Shown: in pieces, positions 25,260 through 34,577 of the stretch
Layout: each line of letters starts with the position of its first letter
Position numbering within the stretch: the first letter of the stretch is position 1
Assembly: GCF_011065895.1 (NCBI RefSeq)
Contig: NZ_JAALCR010000046.1
Span: forward strand, 1-37,279
Direction of reading: 5' to 3'
DNA length: 37,279 nucleotides
Source of the DNA: Paludisphaera rhizosphaerae
GTDB taxonomy: Bacteria; Planctomycetota; Planctomycetia; Isosphaerales; Isosphaeraceae
The notes under the pieces: generated by a model
Told to the model about the DNA's origin: nothing
Seen by the model: the letters and a program-made list of their open reading frames with translations, nothing else
Database searches by the model: none
Translations under genes and position numbers: made by a program

Positions 25260-26027
25260 TTAGCGGCCCTGGCGGAGGCGATCGCCGAGGAAGGGTTCCA
25301 GATCCGAGATCGAGTGGATCTTCTGGATGGTCTTCTCGAAGTCGTACGGGACGCGCCGATAGGCGATGTGAGCAGGACGGGAGCCTTCGCCCTCGTCGAG
25401 AATCACATAGCAGGCTCGCGGGTCGCCGTCGCGAGGCTGGCCGACGGAGCCCACGTTGATGAGCAGCTTGCCCTCGCCCAGAGTGTATTCGTGGTCGATC
25501 TCGTCGGGGGCGAAGAACTGATAGCCCTCGGTGAAGATCCCCGGAACGTGCGTGTGGCCCTGGAAGCAGTAACGCTCCACCAGTTGGAACAATCGTTCCA
25601 TCTTGCGATGGTTGTAGATGTCCTCGGGGAAGATGTACTCGCTCAGGGGGTTCCGGGGCGAACCGTGGACGAAGAGGAACGGGGGAGCCTTGTGGGTGCG
25701 GGGCAGTTCCCCGAGAAATTCCCAGCGGCGCTCGTTGCCGGCGCGGTCGGTCGAGCTTTCCAATTGCGACCGCGTCCAGAAGATCGCGCGCTCGGCGCCG
25801 ACGTTGAAGCCGTCGGGATCGAACATCGCCCCCTGGTCGTGATTACCTAGCAGAGTGACCTTGCAGTTATCGATAACGAGATCGATGCACTCGCGCGGGT
25901 TAGGGCCGTAGCCGATCACATCCCCCAGGCAGAAGATCTCGTCGACCCCCTGGCTCTCGATGTCGCGCAGGACGGTCTCCAGCGCTTCGAGGTTTCCATG
26001 AATATCGCTGATTAACGCACGACGCAC
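25260..26027 (-). CDS. Metallophosphoesterase, YfcE/predicted phosphodiesterase type
   Basis: Cytoplasmic calcineurin-fold phosphoesterase of about 255 residues. From the probable GTG start at 26027 the product opens [16 protein letters not shown]. It carries [21 protein letters not shown] and GHTHVPG, the successive metal-ligand motifs of the family. An in-frame ATG at 26126 would add 33 Arg/Ser-rich residues with no homology, so the later start is preferred. Substrates of such single-domain enzymes range from cyclic nucleotides to phosphoprotein and cannot be inferred. It lies upstream of yidC on the same strand with a gap of about 210 bases, and is divergent from tsaB. Confidence 0.88.
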   Translation of the reverse strand: MRRALISDIHGNLEALETVLRDIESQGVDEIFCLGDVIGYGPNPRECIDLVIDNCKVTLLGNHDQGAMFDPDGFNVGAERAIFWTRSQLESSTDRAGNERRWEFLGELPRTHKAPPFLFVHGSPRNPLSEYIFPEDIYNHRKMERLFQLVERYCFQGHTHVPGIFTEGYQFFAPDEIDHEYTLGEGKLLINVGSVGQPRDGDPRACYVILDEGEGSRPAHIAYRRVPYDFEKTIQKIHSISDLEPFLGDRLRQGR

Positions 26028-26403
26028 CGAGGGGAATCCTCCGACGAGGGGAGGGGAGCGGTCACCGGAGAAACGCTGCGACGGGAATCGGAGCGACCCA
26101 GCAATCCGTCGCGAGGACGCGAACACCCTCCAGAGTATCTTACTTTATGCCCATGGCGAGGGGGAATTTTCGCCCCCGCGGCGGCTTTCTTCACGGTAGG
26201 AAATTTACGTTCTTCACAATTTTAAGAATAGGGCGAGAGACGACGACGGGTCAAGGTTCATCAATTAATGGAGGATGGAAGATTGCTTGCGTGTCTCTTT
26301 TCCGCATCGTCCGCCGAGAAGGCGTGGGTGACGGGCGGCGCGTGTCGGCGATAGAATCGGGACGAGATTCGATGCGACCTTCCCTCCCCAGGCGAGTTTT
26401 TCA
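26028..26403. other. Intergenic region between divergent metallophosphoesterase and tsaB genes
   Basis: 376 bases with no supported gene. An AT-richer patch at about 26190-26290 probably holds promoter elements, but none is close enough to consensus to call. A short G5/C5 inverted repeat lies at 26160-26177 around AATTTTCG. Confidence 0.45.
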
Positions 26404-27117
26404 GTGGCCCCTCACCCGTTCGTGCTGGCTCTCGACACCTCCGGCGACCGCTCGGCGATCGGCCTGCGAGCCGCCGATGGAGCCCTTTTCGAGGCCGAGA
26501 CGGACGCCTCGCGCAAGCACGGCCGGGATTTGCTCCCCTCTCTTCGTAATCTGCTCCGATCGGCCGGCGTAAGACCGGCGCAGATTGGTTTGATCGGCGT
26601 CGGATTGGGGCCTGGATCGTATACAGGTCTGCGAATCGGGCTCACCGCGGCGCGGACGCTCGCGTATGCGGCGGGGGCTCGGTTGGTCGGTTTCGACAGC
26701 CTGGAGGCCGTCGCCCGCAACGCCCCCGAGGACGAGACGCACGTGATCGTGGTCGGCGACGCCCAGCGCGGCGAAGTTTATGCGGCCGAGTTCGTCCGGG
26801 AGGCCCCCGGCGCTCCGCTCGTCGCCTGCGGGCCGAGCCGGATCGAGCCGCTTGCGGCCTGGTCGGAGCGCGTTGAACCGGGGGCTTTCGTGATCGGCTC
26901 CGGCCTGCGGTCGCCGACCATCCGATCGGCGCTCGCGGGACGCTCTCTCATCGAGCCCGACGATTCGATCCATCGTCCGTCCGGCCGGCGGATGATTGAA
27001 CTGGTGGATCGAGTCGCTGAGTTTGGGGCTCAGATCGAGCCCGACGACCTGGATCCCAACTACCTTCGCCGGAGCGCGGCCGAGGATCAATGGGACGCCC
27101 GCGCTCTGGGGCGATGA
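26404..27117 (+). CDS. tsaB: tRNA N6-threonylcarbamoyladenosine biosynthesis protein TsaB
   Basis: Non-catalytic partner of TsaD in making t6A at position 37 of ANN-reading tRNAs. The 237-residue protein begins at GTG 26404 (MAPHPFVLALDTSGDRSAIG) and has the ASKHA-fold signatures LALDTS (residues 8-13) and IGVGLGPGSYTGLRIGLTAA (about 64-83), plus DAQRGEVYAAEF, all typical of TsaB. No glycoprotease metal motif is present, as expected for TsaB rather than TsaD. Length is normal. It is followed 80 bases later by the DUF1559 gene. No strong ribosome site is visible. Confidence 0.92.
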   Translation: MAPHPFVLALDTSGDRSAIGLRAADGALFEAETDASRKHGRDLLPSLRNLLRSAGVRPAQIGLIGVGLGPGSYTGLRIGLTAARTLAYAAGARLVGFDSLEAVARNAPEDETHVIVVGDAQRGEVYAAEFVREAPGAPLVACGPSRIEPLAAWSERVEPGAFVIGSGLRSPTIRSALAGRSLIEPDDSIHRPSGRRMIELVDRVAEFGAQIEPDDLDPNYLRRSAAEDQWDARALGR

Positions 27118-27197
27118 TGCGCCGCGTTGTGATCGGCGGCCGGTCGGGGTAGCATGAGCGAGTCTTGACCGCCCTCGACCTCTCGGAGGATCCTGGA

Positions 27198-28253
27198 TTG
27201 TCCGCTTCTCCAATCGCCGCCCGCTCGTTCCGCTCCCCTCGTCCCGCCTTCACGCTGATCGAACTGCTGGTCGTCATCGCGATCATCGCGGTGCTGATCG
27301 CGTTGCTCCTGCCGGCCGTCCAGGCGGCCCGCGAGGCCGCTCGACGGGCTCAGTGCACCAACAACATGAAGCAACTGTCGTTGGCGGCTTTGAACTACGA
27401 GTCGACGCATCAAACCGTTGCAACCGGGGGCTTTACGCGGAGCGGGTCGTTGCCGGGGTCGAAGTGGAACTTCAGCCCGTTCGTCCACATGCTGCCGTTC
27501 TACGAGCAGCAGAACGTCTACAACATGGTGAACTTCTCGCCCGGCGTCTTCACGGCCGAGAATGTGACGCTGGCGGGAACGAGCATCTCGGCCCTCCAGT
27601 GCCCCAGCGACGCCACGGTCTACGACCTGACGCCGGTGGTCGCAACCCAATACGCCAGTCTTCCTTCCGGAACCTGGATGCAGGCCAAGACCAGCTATGG
27701 GGGAGTCGTGGGCTGCTGGAGCCTGATGCTCCATATCGACAACCCAACGTTCGCGGCTCGCAAGGCCAACATGAACGGCGTGATCTACGCCCACAGCGCC
27801 ACCCGACTCTCCGAGATCACGGACGGCACGAGCAACACCATGCTCTTCGCCGAGCACAACCACGGCGCGTTCGATTCGGCCGGCCAGGCGCAGTACCACG
27901 GCTGGAATTCGGGCTTCTGGACCGACACCATGATCGGCGGCTACTACCCGATCAACGGAACGCTCAAGGTTCTTCGACTGAGTGACTCGGCGGCGCGCGA
28001 CTACATCGCATTCAACATCGGCAGCCGACATCCCGGCGGGGCCAATGTGGGTCTGGCCGACGGCTCGGTCCGGTTCCTCAAAGATTCCACCGACTGCTGG
28101 CCGATCGACCCGACGACCAAGACGGCGGTTGGAGTCTCGTTCAACGCCGACGGCCAGGGGATCCAGACGATCGCACCTGGGACGAAAATCGGGATCCTCC
28201 AGGCCCTCTGCACGCGGAACTTCGGCGAGGTGATCTCCGCCGACTCCTACTAA
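27198..28253 (+). CDS. DUF1559 pseudopilin-like protein
   Basis: Planctomycete-type pilin-like secreted protein. The start is taken as TTG 27198, because GGAGGA lies seven bases upstream; an earlier TTG at 27165 has none. The 351-residue product has a short basic leader, a prepilin cleavage site PA-FTLIELLVVIAI with alanine rather than glycine before the cut, and one hydrophobic helix. QAAREAARRAQCTNNMKQL then follows, typical of the family. The C-terminal DUF1559 signature is SRHPGGANVGLADGSVRFL. These proteins are present in many copies in planctomycete genomes and are thought to use a type II/IV-like assembly route; their function is not settled. The methyltransferase gene follows after 16 bases. 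Confidence 0.93.
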   Translation: MSASPIAARSFRSPRPAFTLIELLVVIAIIAVLIALLLPAVQAAREAARRAQCTNNMKQLSLAALNYESTHQTVATGGFTRSGSLPGSKWNFSPFVHMLPFYEQQNVYNMVNFSPGVFTAENVTLAGTSISALQCPSDATVYDLTPVVATQYASLPSGTWMQAKTSYGGVVGCWSLMLHIDNPTFAARKANMNGVIYAHSATRLSEITDGTSNTMLFAEHNHGAFDSAGQAQYHGWNSGFWTDTMIGGYYPINGTLKVLRLSDSAARDYIAFNIGSRHPGGANVGLADGSVRFLKDSTDCWPIDPTTKTAVGVSFNADGQGIQTIAPGTKIGILQALCTRNFGEVISADSY

Positions 28254-28269
28254 GCCCACCGGCCGCACC

Positions 28270-29115
28270 ATGCCCGACCCTCGCGACGACCAGGCCCGTA
28301 CCAAGTCCACGTACGGGCTGCAGTGGAATCGGTTTCGGATCATCCGGGAAGACGAGGACCGGGCGACCTTCGCGAACCGGACGGGCCTGCGGCCGGGAGA
28401 CCTGGCGGGCCGTACGGTGCTCGACGGCGGCTGCGGAATGGGGCGTTACCTGAGAATCGCCGCGGCCGACGCCCCCCGGTTGGCCGTCGGCCTGGATCTC
28501 AGCGAGGCGGTCCTCGCCGCCCGCGACCTGACCGCCGAACTTCCCAGCGTTTCGCTCGTTCGCGGCGACCTGCTCCGGCTCCCGTTCGCGGAAGGCTCGT
28601 TCGACCACATCTACTCGATCGGCGTCCTCGACCACACGCCCGACCCGAGAGCCGCCTTCCTCGGGCTCGCGAGGTTGCTCCGGCCGGGAGGACGCATCGC
28701 GCTCTGGGTCTACGAGCGCGAAAGTCCGGCCGTCGAGCGGATCATGAACGCCCACCGGGCGGTTTCGACCCGGCTCCCGCTGGGAATGCTGCTGGCGATG
28801 TGCCGACTCTCCGCGCCGATCGGCCTCCTGAAGCGGCGGCTGATGTCGAGCCGCTGGCGATTGGTGGAGCGGTCCGGCGTGGCGCTGCACGCGCTGACGA
28901 TCGGCGTTTCGATGCACCCGGACGCCGAGGTGCGGGTTTGCGACACGCTCGACTGGTACGCGCCGAAGTTTCTCTCCCGCCACACCGTCGAGGAAGTTCG
29001 CGGTTGGTTCGCGGAGGCCGGGCTCGTCGACGTGGAGGACCTGAGCGTCGGCCAGGTGTTCCATCACGAAGGCCAGGGGAATGGGGTGAACCTGGCGGGA
29101 AGGAAGCCGGGTTGA
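28270..29115 (+). CDS. Class I SAM-dependent methyltransferase
   Basis: Cytoplasmic methyltransferase of 281 residues. Motif I VLDGGCGMGRYLRIAA (about 50-65) binds S-adenosylmethionine. The acidic residue of motif II lies in VGLDLSEAV, motif III-like VRGDLLRLPFAEGSFDHIYS follows, and LLRPGGRIALWVYE ends the core, giving a UbiE/Methyltransf_11-type fold. The C-terminal half has a hydrophobic helix and WYAPKFLSRHTVEEV, often seen in lipid or glycan methyltransferases, but the substrate is unknown. The gap to the DUF1559 gene is 16 bases, so co-transcription is likely. Confidence 0.85.
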   Translation: MPDPRDDQARTKSTYGLQWNRFRIIREDEDRATFANRTGLRPGDLAGRTVLDGGCGMGRYLRIAAADAPRLAVGLDLSEAVLAARDLTAELPSVSLVRGDLLRLPFAEGSFDHIYSIGVLDHTPDPRAAFLGLARLLRPGGRIALWVYERESPAVERIMNAHRAVSTRLPLGMLLAMCRLSAPIGLLKRRLMSSRWRLVERSGVALHALTIGVSMHPDAEVRVCDTLDWYAPKFLSRHTVEEVRGWFAEAGLVDVEDLSVGQVFHHEGQGNGVNLAGRKPG

Positions 29116-29302
29116 GGAGGGGACGCTGGTCGTCACCGGTCCGCTTGACCGCCAGTCTCGATGATTTTTAAGATGAAAGCCGCCGCCGGGCGAACGCATC
29201 GCGGGGGGCGATCGTAGAAATCGCATCCGTCTTCTTTCGCGGCGACGCCCCGTCGTGCGCCGGCCGAAACGCCTCGGTCGTCCTAATCGGAGTTCTCCTC
29301 AA

Positions 29303-30403
29303 ATGTTGCGGTGGATCTTGCTGGCGGTCGCGGTGGTCGTGCTGGCGGCGGCTTCGACTTTGGTCATGAATTCGGCGCCGGCTCCTTCACCGTTCGGCGT
29401 GCCGGTCGCTCCCACGGCGACGGGACCGCAGCCGAAGGCCGTCGTGGACGGCGACCTGACCTGGGAATTCGGCGAGATGGGTCAGCAGCAGACCGGCAAG
29501 CGGTCGTGGAAGCTGACCAATCAGGGAGAAGTCGACCTTCAGATCTGGAAAGGGTCGTCCACCTGCATGTGCACGGTGGCCAAGCTTCAGAAGGACGGCG
29601 ACCGGCTGACGCTCAAGCCGGGCGAGTCCACCGACATCGACATCGAGTTCAAGACGAACTACGTCACGGGCGACTTCCACAAAGGCGCCAACATCGAGAC
29701 GAACGACCCGCTGCACCCGACGTTCCCCCTCTTCGTGCACGGCAAGATCAACCCGCCGATCATCCTGATCCCCGACAACACGATCGATTTCCACACCGTC
29801 AACACTGACGCTCCCACCAAGGTCTTCGTCGCGCTCTATTCGCCGGACCGCCCTGAGACCAAGATCACCGAGATCAACACCTCGAAGCCCGAGTATCTGA
29901 CGACCGAAGTCGTGCCGATGTCGGAGTCCGAGATCGAGAGCAGCGGCGGCAAGGTGAAGCAGGGGTACAAGATCAATATCGACGTCAAGCCCGGCTTTCC
30001 GATGGGCCTGATGCGCGAGGAGATCGTGATCCACACCGACCACCCGCATCGCCCCGAGATCAAGTTGACGGCCGTCGGCACGGTCGTCGGCCCGGTGAGC
30101 GTCGTGCCCGATCGGCTGCGGATGGTCACGGTCAAGAGCGCCGAGGGGGCGTCGTCTGAGGTCCATCTATCGGTCCGCGCCGGCAAAGAGGCGACTTTCA
30201 CGGTCGCCAGTAAGCCCGACAAGCTGGAAGTCTCGATCACCCCTGAGGAATCGGCCGACGTCAAGGGTCGCTACAAGGTGACAATCAAGGTCCCCAAGGG
30301 GACTTCCACGGGACTGATCGACGGCGAAGTGGTGCTCAAGACCGACCTCCCCAACGCGGGTGAGTTGAAGATTCCCGTCAGTTTCCTCGTCGGCTCCAAC
30401 TGA
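29303..30403 (+). CDS. DUF1573 protein, membrane-anchored
   Basis: Protein of 366 residues. The start is ATG 29303 (MLRWILLAVAVVVLAAAS), with GGAG about ten bases upstream; an earlier in-frame start at 29255 lacks support. The N-terminal hydrophobic stretch is a signal anchor. DUF1573 follows: LTWEFGEMGQQQTGKRSW and the diagnostic SSTCMCTVAKLQ, then repeated Ig-like beta segments such as GLMREEIVIHTDHP and GLIDGEVVLKTDLP. DUF1573 proteins occur in planctomycetes and Bacteroidetes, and the paired cysteines are thought to be a redox or metal site. It is followed by a multihaem cytochrome lipoprotein, suggesting a shared envelope electron-transfer or copper role. Confidence 0.88.
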   Translation: MLRWILLAVAVVVLAAASTLVMNSAPAPSPFGVPVAPTATGPQPKAVVDGDLTWEFGEMGQQQTGKRSWKLTNQGEVDLQIWKGSSTCMCTVAKLQKDGDRLTLKPGESTDIDIEFKTNYVTGDFHKGANIETNDPLHPTFPLFVHGKINPPIILIPDNTIDFHTVNTDAPTKVFVALYSPDRPETKITEINTSKPEYLTTEVVPMSESEIESSGGKVKQGYKINIDVKPGFPMGLMREEIVIHTDHPHRPEIKLTAVGTVVGPVSVVPDRLRMVTVKSAEGASSEVHLSVRAGKEATFTVASKPDKLEVSITPEESADVKGRYKVTIKVPKGTSTGLIDGEVVLKTDLPNAGELKIPVSFLVGSN

Positions 30404-30552
30404 TCGCGGCTGGTCGCGGTCGGGGATTCGGCCTTCTCGCCCCCCGGCCGCGGGGATAGACTCCAGCGACCGTCCGCCCGGAGTTGCGGGGGGGGGCTCG
30501 TTCCCCGCGTCTTCGGCCGGGCCGGGATGGATCCAGCAAGGAGGGAAGGACG

Positions 30553-32151
30553 TTGGACTCGCTTTCGATCCGGTCGCTTCTCGCGGTCGCGACCGCTGCC
30601 GCGCTTCTCGCCTATGTGGGATGCAGCCGCCCCGCCCCCGAAGGCGGCGGGGATTCGTCTGTCGTCACTCCCCCTTCCGCTCCCAGTAACGCCCCCCCCG
30701 ACACGAAGGCCGCTCCAGCGCACGGCGAGGACAAGGCCGACTCCGCCGGCAAGTCCTCCAAGCTGTTCTCCCAGACGCCGGGCCTCAAGGCCGTGCTGGT
30801 GGTCTCGGGTGAGATGGACGGCTACATGGAGCCCTGCGGCTGCGCCGAGGGGCAGATGGGCGGCCTGATCCGTCGCTACGACTTCGTCGAGAAGATGAAA
30901 GCTCAGGGCGTCCCGGTCGCTCTCGTCGATCTCGGCAGCTTGATCAAGGATCCGGCCGGAGCGCGAGGGGGCTTCGAACAGGCCAAGATCAAGTTCGGGA
31001 TCGCCCTGAAGGCCCTGGGGGCGTTCAAGTACAACGCCATCGCCCTCAGCGCGGACGACCTCCGTGTTGGGGTCGGCGAGGCCTTTGCCCAGTTCCTCAA
31101 CGGGCTGGAGGGCGGGACGAAGCTGGTGGCGGCGAACGTCGTTCCAGGGGCGGGGTTCGAGACGGTCATCGTGCCGTCGGTCGTCGCCGAGGCCGGGCCG
31201 GTCAAGCTGGGGATCACCGCCGTCGTCGACCCCCAGGCGCTCGCCAAACTATCCGACCCGGACAAGGACGCCCTCATCCAGACCGTCAAGAAGCCCGACG
31301 AGGTCCTGGGCGCTGCCCTCAAGGAACTGGAGGGGAAGAGCGACTATCAGGTGCTCCTCGTCCAGGCGCCTCCCCAGGAGGCCCAACGACTGGCCGCAGC
31401 CTATCCGGGTTTCGACGTGGTCGTCGCCACGTCCGAGGCTCCCGACCCCACGGCCGACCCCGAGATGGTCAACGACGGCAAGACGATGATCGTGAACGTC
31501 GGTCGTCGCGGGAAGTACGTTGGGACGGTCGGCTTCTTCGACGGTTCCGCACCGAAGTACCATCGTCAGGCGCTGACGCCGCCGGATGGACCGGGAAACG
31601 TGGTCAAAAAGATCATCGAGGACGAGTATCGCGGGCTGCTGAAGGCCGTTGGGACCGTCGAGAACTTCCCTCGCCACGATTACGTCGGCGGCGCTCCGGG
31701 CGCGAAGTTCGTCGGGGCCGAGTCATGCAACCAGTGCCACCCGAACACGTTCCTCAAATGGTCGACGACCAAGCACGCCCAGGCGTTCACAAAGCTGGAG
31801 CACGATCCCAAGCCGAACGTGATCTTCGACGCCGAGTGCATCACCTGCCACACGACGGGCTTCGAGTACAACAGCGGCTGGAAGTCGGCGGAGGCGACGC
31901 CGAACCTCAAGGGGAACCAGTGCGAGAACTGCCACGGCCCGGCCTCGAAGCACGTCGCCGAGCCCGACAACCTGGCCTACCGCAGCGCCCTGAAACTGAC
32001 CATTGAGCAGGCCGAGCGCAATCGGGTCTGCTACCGCTGCCACGACGAGGACAACTCGCCCAAGTTCAAGTTCGAGGAGTATTGGCCCAAAGTCGAACAC
32101 AAGGGGCTCGACAAGTACACCGACCCGAAGGTCCACCAGCCGAGTCAGTGA
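30553..32151 (+). CDS. Tetrahaem cytochrome c lipoprotein with 5'-nucleotidase-like N-terminal domain
   Basis: Exported protein of 532 residues from TTG 30553, with a GGAGGGAAGG ribosome site just upstream. A signal sequence ends in AYVGC, giving a possible lipoprotein cysteine at 24. After a Pro/Ala linker, a domain of about 300 residues with GEMDGYMEPCGCAEGQMGG and IVNVGRRGKYVGTVGF resembles the 5'-nucleotidase/UshA fold but lacks clear metal ligands. The C-terminal part has four CxxCH haem-binding motifs: CNQCH, CITCH, CENCH and CYRCH, arranged as in cytochrome c554-like domains. It probably carries electrons in the periplasm, and lies 149 bases after DUF1573. The CGC motif in the N-terminal domain is conserved in relatives as far as I recall. 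Confidence 0.85.
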   Translation: MDSLSIRSLLAVATAAALLAYVGCSRPAPEGGGDSSVVTPPSAPSNAPPDTKAAPAHGEDKADSAGKSSKLFSQTPGLKAVLVVSGEMDGYMEPCGCAEGQMGGLIRRYDFVEKMKAQGVPVALVDLGSLIKDPAGARGGFEQAKIKFGIALKALGAFKYNAIALSADDLRVGVGEAFAQFLNGLEGGTKLVAANVVPGAGFETVIVPSVVAEAGPVKLGITAVVDPQALAKLSDPDKDALIQTVKKPDEVLGAALKELEGKSDYQVLLVQAPPQEAQRLAAAYPGFDVVVATSEAPDPTADPEMVNDGKTMIVNVGRRGKYVGTVGFFDGSAPKYHRQALTPPDGPGNVVKKIIEDEYRGLLKAVGTVENFPRHDYVGGAPGAKFVGAESCNQCHPNTFLKWSTTKHAQAFTKLEHDPKPNVIFDAECITCHTTGFEYNSGWKSAEATPNLKGNQCENCHGPASKHVAEPDNLAYRSALKLTIEQAERNRVCYRCHDEDNSPKFKFEEYWPKVEHKGLDKYTDPKVHQPSQ

Positions 32152-32497
32152 GTAAAGTGATCGACCAAGGTCCGGCCTGACCGAAGTCCCCTCTCCCACC
32201 GGGCTGACGACCCGACACTATCTCAGGAATAGCGACCATAACGGCCTTCCCCCCTGGAGGGGGGAAGGTGGCCCGAAGGGCCGGATGAGCGGGACGACCG
32301 CCATCGGACGTGCATCCGACGGTTCCCTCTCGATCCCACGCCAGTCGTCCCCCTCATCTGACCGCTTCGCGGTCTGTCTTCCCCCTCCAGGGGGGAAGAC
32401 GTCTTGATCGCAGCCGTTGATAAAGTGTTGGGTCGTCAGCCGTCGGGAGACGGGACGAGGGGACGACCCTCGTCGATGGTCCGAAAGGAAGAACTCC
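32152..32497. other. Intergenic region carrying repeat copy 2
   Basis: 346 bases between the cytochrome gene and the DUF962 gene. Nearly half is the repeat at 32241-32403. The remainder shows no recognisable gene. Confidence 0.7.
32241..32403. repeat. Nested-palindrome repeat element, copy 2 (intergenic)
   Basis: 163 bases related to the element in mnmE. The terminal inverted repeats again read ACGGCCTTCC...GGGGGGAAGACGTC, and the GGCCC-GAA-GGGCC hairpin is identical. The second hairpin is GACCGC-TTC-GCGGTC (32360-32374), versus GACCCC-TGC-GGGGTC in copy 1: a C-G pair has become G-C with pairing maintained. The centre between the hairpins has diverged. Confidence 0.85.
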
Positions 32498-32860
32498 ATG
32501 CCGCAGACCGCCGAGCCGACCACCAGCGCGACCACGATCCCCAAACAGACGCGTCTCGAGCGGATGAGGGCGGACTATCGCCAGGACCACCAGAATCCGA
32601 TCAACCACTTCCTGCACGTCGGCGTCGGCTGGCCGATCATGGCCCTGGCCGTGATCCTGGCCCCATTCCGGCCCTGGTGGGCCTTCGGCCTGTTCTGCCT
32701 CTCGTACGCAATCATGTGGATGGGCCACTTCGTCTTCGAGCGCAACCTCCCCACCGTCTTCACCCAGCCGACCACCCCCTTCGTCATGGCCTGGTCCGTA
32801 ACCGGCCAGATCCTCTCCGGGATCGGGCGACTGGTGACCGGGAAATCGAAGCAGGCCTGA
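32498..32860 (+). CDS. DUF962 / Mpo1-like membrane protein
   Basis: Protein of 120 residues. The start is ATG 32498 (MPQTAEPTTSATT) with AAAGGAAG upstream; a longer frame from 32417 lacks a ribosome site. It has NPINHFLHVGVGWPIMAL (conserved histidine), a first hydrophobic span, a second span FGLFCLSYAIMWMGHFVFE with the second conserved histidine, and RNLPTVF..PTTPFVMAW, the DUF962 pattern. The yeast relative Mpo1 is an iron-dependent dioxygenase that alpha-oxidises 2-hydroxy fatty acids; whether the bacterial protein does the same is unknown. It converges on recN with a 13-base gap. Confidence 0.85.
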   Translation: MPQTAEPTTSATTIPKQTRLERMRADYRQDHQNPINHFLHVGVGWPIMALAVILAPFRPWWAFGLFCLSYAIMWMGHFVFERNLPTVFTQPTTPFVMAWSVTGQILSGIGRLVTGKSKQA

Positions 32861-32873
32861 ATCGGGGTTGGGT

Positions 32874-34577
32874 TCAGACCCCCACCGCTTCGCGGGCCTC
32901 GCGGAGCATCTCGCGGGCTTCGCGGCGGGTGGATTCGACGGCGGAGTCGCCGCGGAGCATGGCGGCGATCTCGGCGACGCGTTCGGTCTCGGCCAGGGGG
33001 GCGATGGTCGTCTTGGTTCGGCCCCGCTCGACTTGCTTGCGGATGACCCACTGCTTGCGGGCGTAGCTGGCCATCTGCGGTAGGTGGGTGACGCAGACCA
33101 CCTGATGATGCTTGGCCAGGTCGGCGAGCGTTTTCCCCAGCGCCGAGCCCAATCGACCGCCGACGCCCGTGTCGATCTCGTCGAAGACCAATGTCGGGAC
33201 GCGATCGACGGCCGCCAGCACGGCCTTGGCCGCGAGCGTCACGCGTGAAAGCTCGCCGCCTGACGCGATCTTGCGCAGGGGCTGCGGGACCTCGCCGGGG
33301 TTGGCCAGGAAGATCATTTCGACGCGGTCGGCCCCGAATTCGGGGGGAGGGGAGACCGTCGGGTCGTCCCCCAGGTCGCGGGATTCGACCTCCACGGTCA
33401 GCCTGGCCCGCTCCATCCCCAGCGACTTGAGCCGGGCCTGGATCGCCTTGCCGAAATCCTTGGCCGTCTTGCGCCGGCCTTCGGTGAGCGACGCCGCCGT
33501 CCGCTTGACGCCGGCCCAGGCCTCGGCGAGGGGTTTGTCGAACTCCTTCAAGTCGGTCTCGTGCCGTTCGATGGTCGCGAGCTTCGCCTCGACCTCGGCG
33601 CGGAGGGCGGCGAGTTCGTCGGGCTTGCAGTGGAAGTGATTCGAGAGCTTGCGGTAGAGGGCCAACCGAGTCTCGACGTCCTCGAGCCGCTCGGGGTCCT
33701 CGTCCCAGTTCTGGCCCAGGTCGCGGAGGGTGTAAGCGACTTCCCGGGTCTCGTCGGCCAGGCGTTCGAGGGTCGCGGCGGCCTCGGCCAGTTCGGGGAT
33801 GTCCTTCGAGAGCGGGCCGAGCGAGCGCGCGACGCGGCAGAGGATCTCCTGCGCCGAGCGGTCGGCCTCGTAGAGCATCTTGTGGCCGTCGACGGCGGCC
33901 GTCCGGAGGGCCTCGGCGTTGGCGAGGATGTGGGATTCCTGGACTAGTTCCTCGTGCTCGCCCGCCTTGGGGTCGGTGGCGGCGAGTTCCCCGCGCTCGA
34001 ACTCCAGCAGGGTCTTCTCACGTTGGCGGGCCTGGGCCGAATCGATGAGGGCCTGGCGCGCCCGCCGCAGTTCGGCGTGCTTGTCGCGAGCCTGGGTGAA
34101 GGCGAGGTGCAACTCCTCCAGCCCGCCGAAGGCGTCGAGCAGGTCGCGCTGGCGGTCGGGGTCGACCAGGGCGCGGTTCTCGAACTGGCCGTGGACGTCG
34201 ACCAGGCGCTCGGCCAGCTTCTGGAGCACGGCGATCGTCACGGGCATGCCGTTGACCTGCGCGGCGCTCCTTCCCTGGGCGGAGACGCGCCGGTTGACGA
34301 TCAGCGAGCCGTCCTCCAGCGCGACGCCGAGCAATTCTTCCAGCTCGGCGCGCAGCCTCGGGCATTCGATCTCGAAGACCGCGCCGGCCCGCGCTTCGGG
34401 CTTGCCGGCGCGGACCAACTCGGCCGACGCCTTGCCCCCGAGCACCAGGCCCAGGCCGGAGAGCAAGAGGCTCTTGCCCGCCCCGGTCTCGCCGCTCCAG
34501 ACGCAGAAGCCGTCCTCGAGCTCGATCTGGACGTCCTCGATCGTCGCCAGGTTCTGCACCGACAGTTCGCGAAGCAC
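32874..34577 (-). CDS. recN: DNA repair protein RecN
   Basis: SMC-like ATPase in recombinational repair of double-strand breaks. I choose GTG 34577, which gives VLRELSVQNLATIEDVQIEL, the standard RecN opening, with GGAGG eight bases upstream. The open frame extends to 34964 but that part is unlike RecN. The 567-residue product has Walker A SGETGAGKSLLLSGLG (about 30-45), two coiled-coil arms with VNGMPVTIAVLQKLAERLVDVHGQFE between, the ABC signature IASGGELSRV, Walker B VFDEIDTGVGG and CVTHLPQMA. Length is normal. It lies convergent with the DUF962 gene and divergent from the ybdK-type gene. Confidence 0.95.
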   Translation of the reverse strand: MLRELSVQNLATIEDVQIELEDGFCVWSGETGAGKSLLLSGLGLVLGGKASAELVRAGKPEARAGAVFEIECPRLRAELEELLGVALEDGSLIVNRRVSAQGRSAAQVNGMPVTIAVLQKLAERLVDVHGQFENRALVDPDRQRDLLDAFGGLEELHLAFTQARDKHAELRRARQALIDSAQARQREKTLLEFERGELAATDPKAGEHEELVQESHILANAEALRTAAVDGHKMLYEADRSAQEILCRVARSLGPLSKDIPELAEAAATLERLADETREVAYTLRDLGQNWDEDPERLEDVETRLALYRKLSNHFHCKPDELAALRAEVEAKLATIERHETDLKEFDKPLAEAWAGVKRTAASLTEGRRKTAKDFGKAIQARLKSLGMERARLTVEVESRDLGDDPTVSPPPEFGADRVEMIFLANPGEVPQPLRKIASGGELSRVTLAAKAVLAAVDRVPTLVFDEIDTGVGGRLGSALGKTLADLAKHHQVVCVTHLPQMASYARKQWVIRKQVERGRTKTTIAPLAETERVAEIAAMLRGDSAVESTRREAREMLREAREAVGV

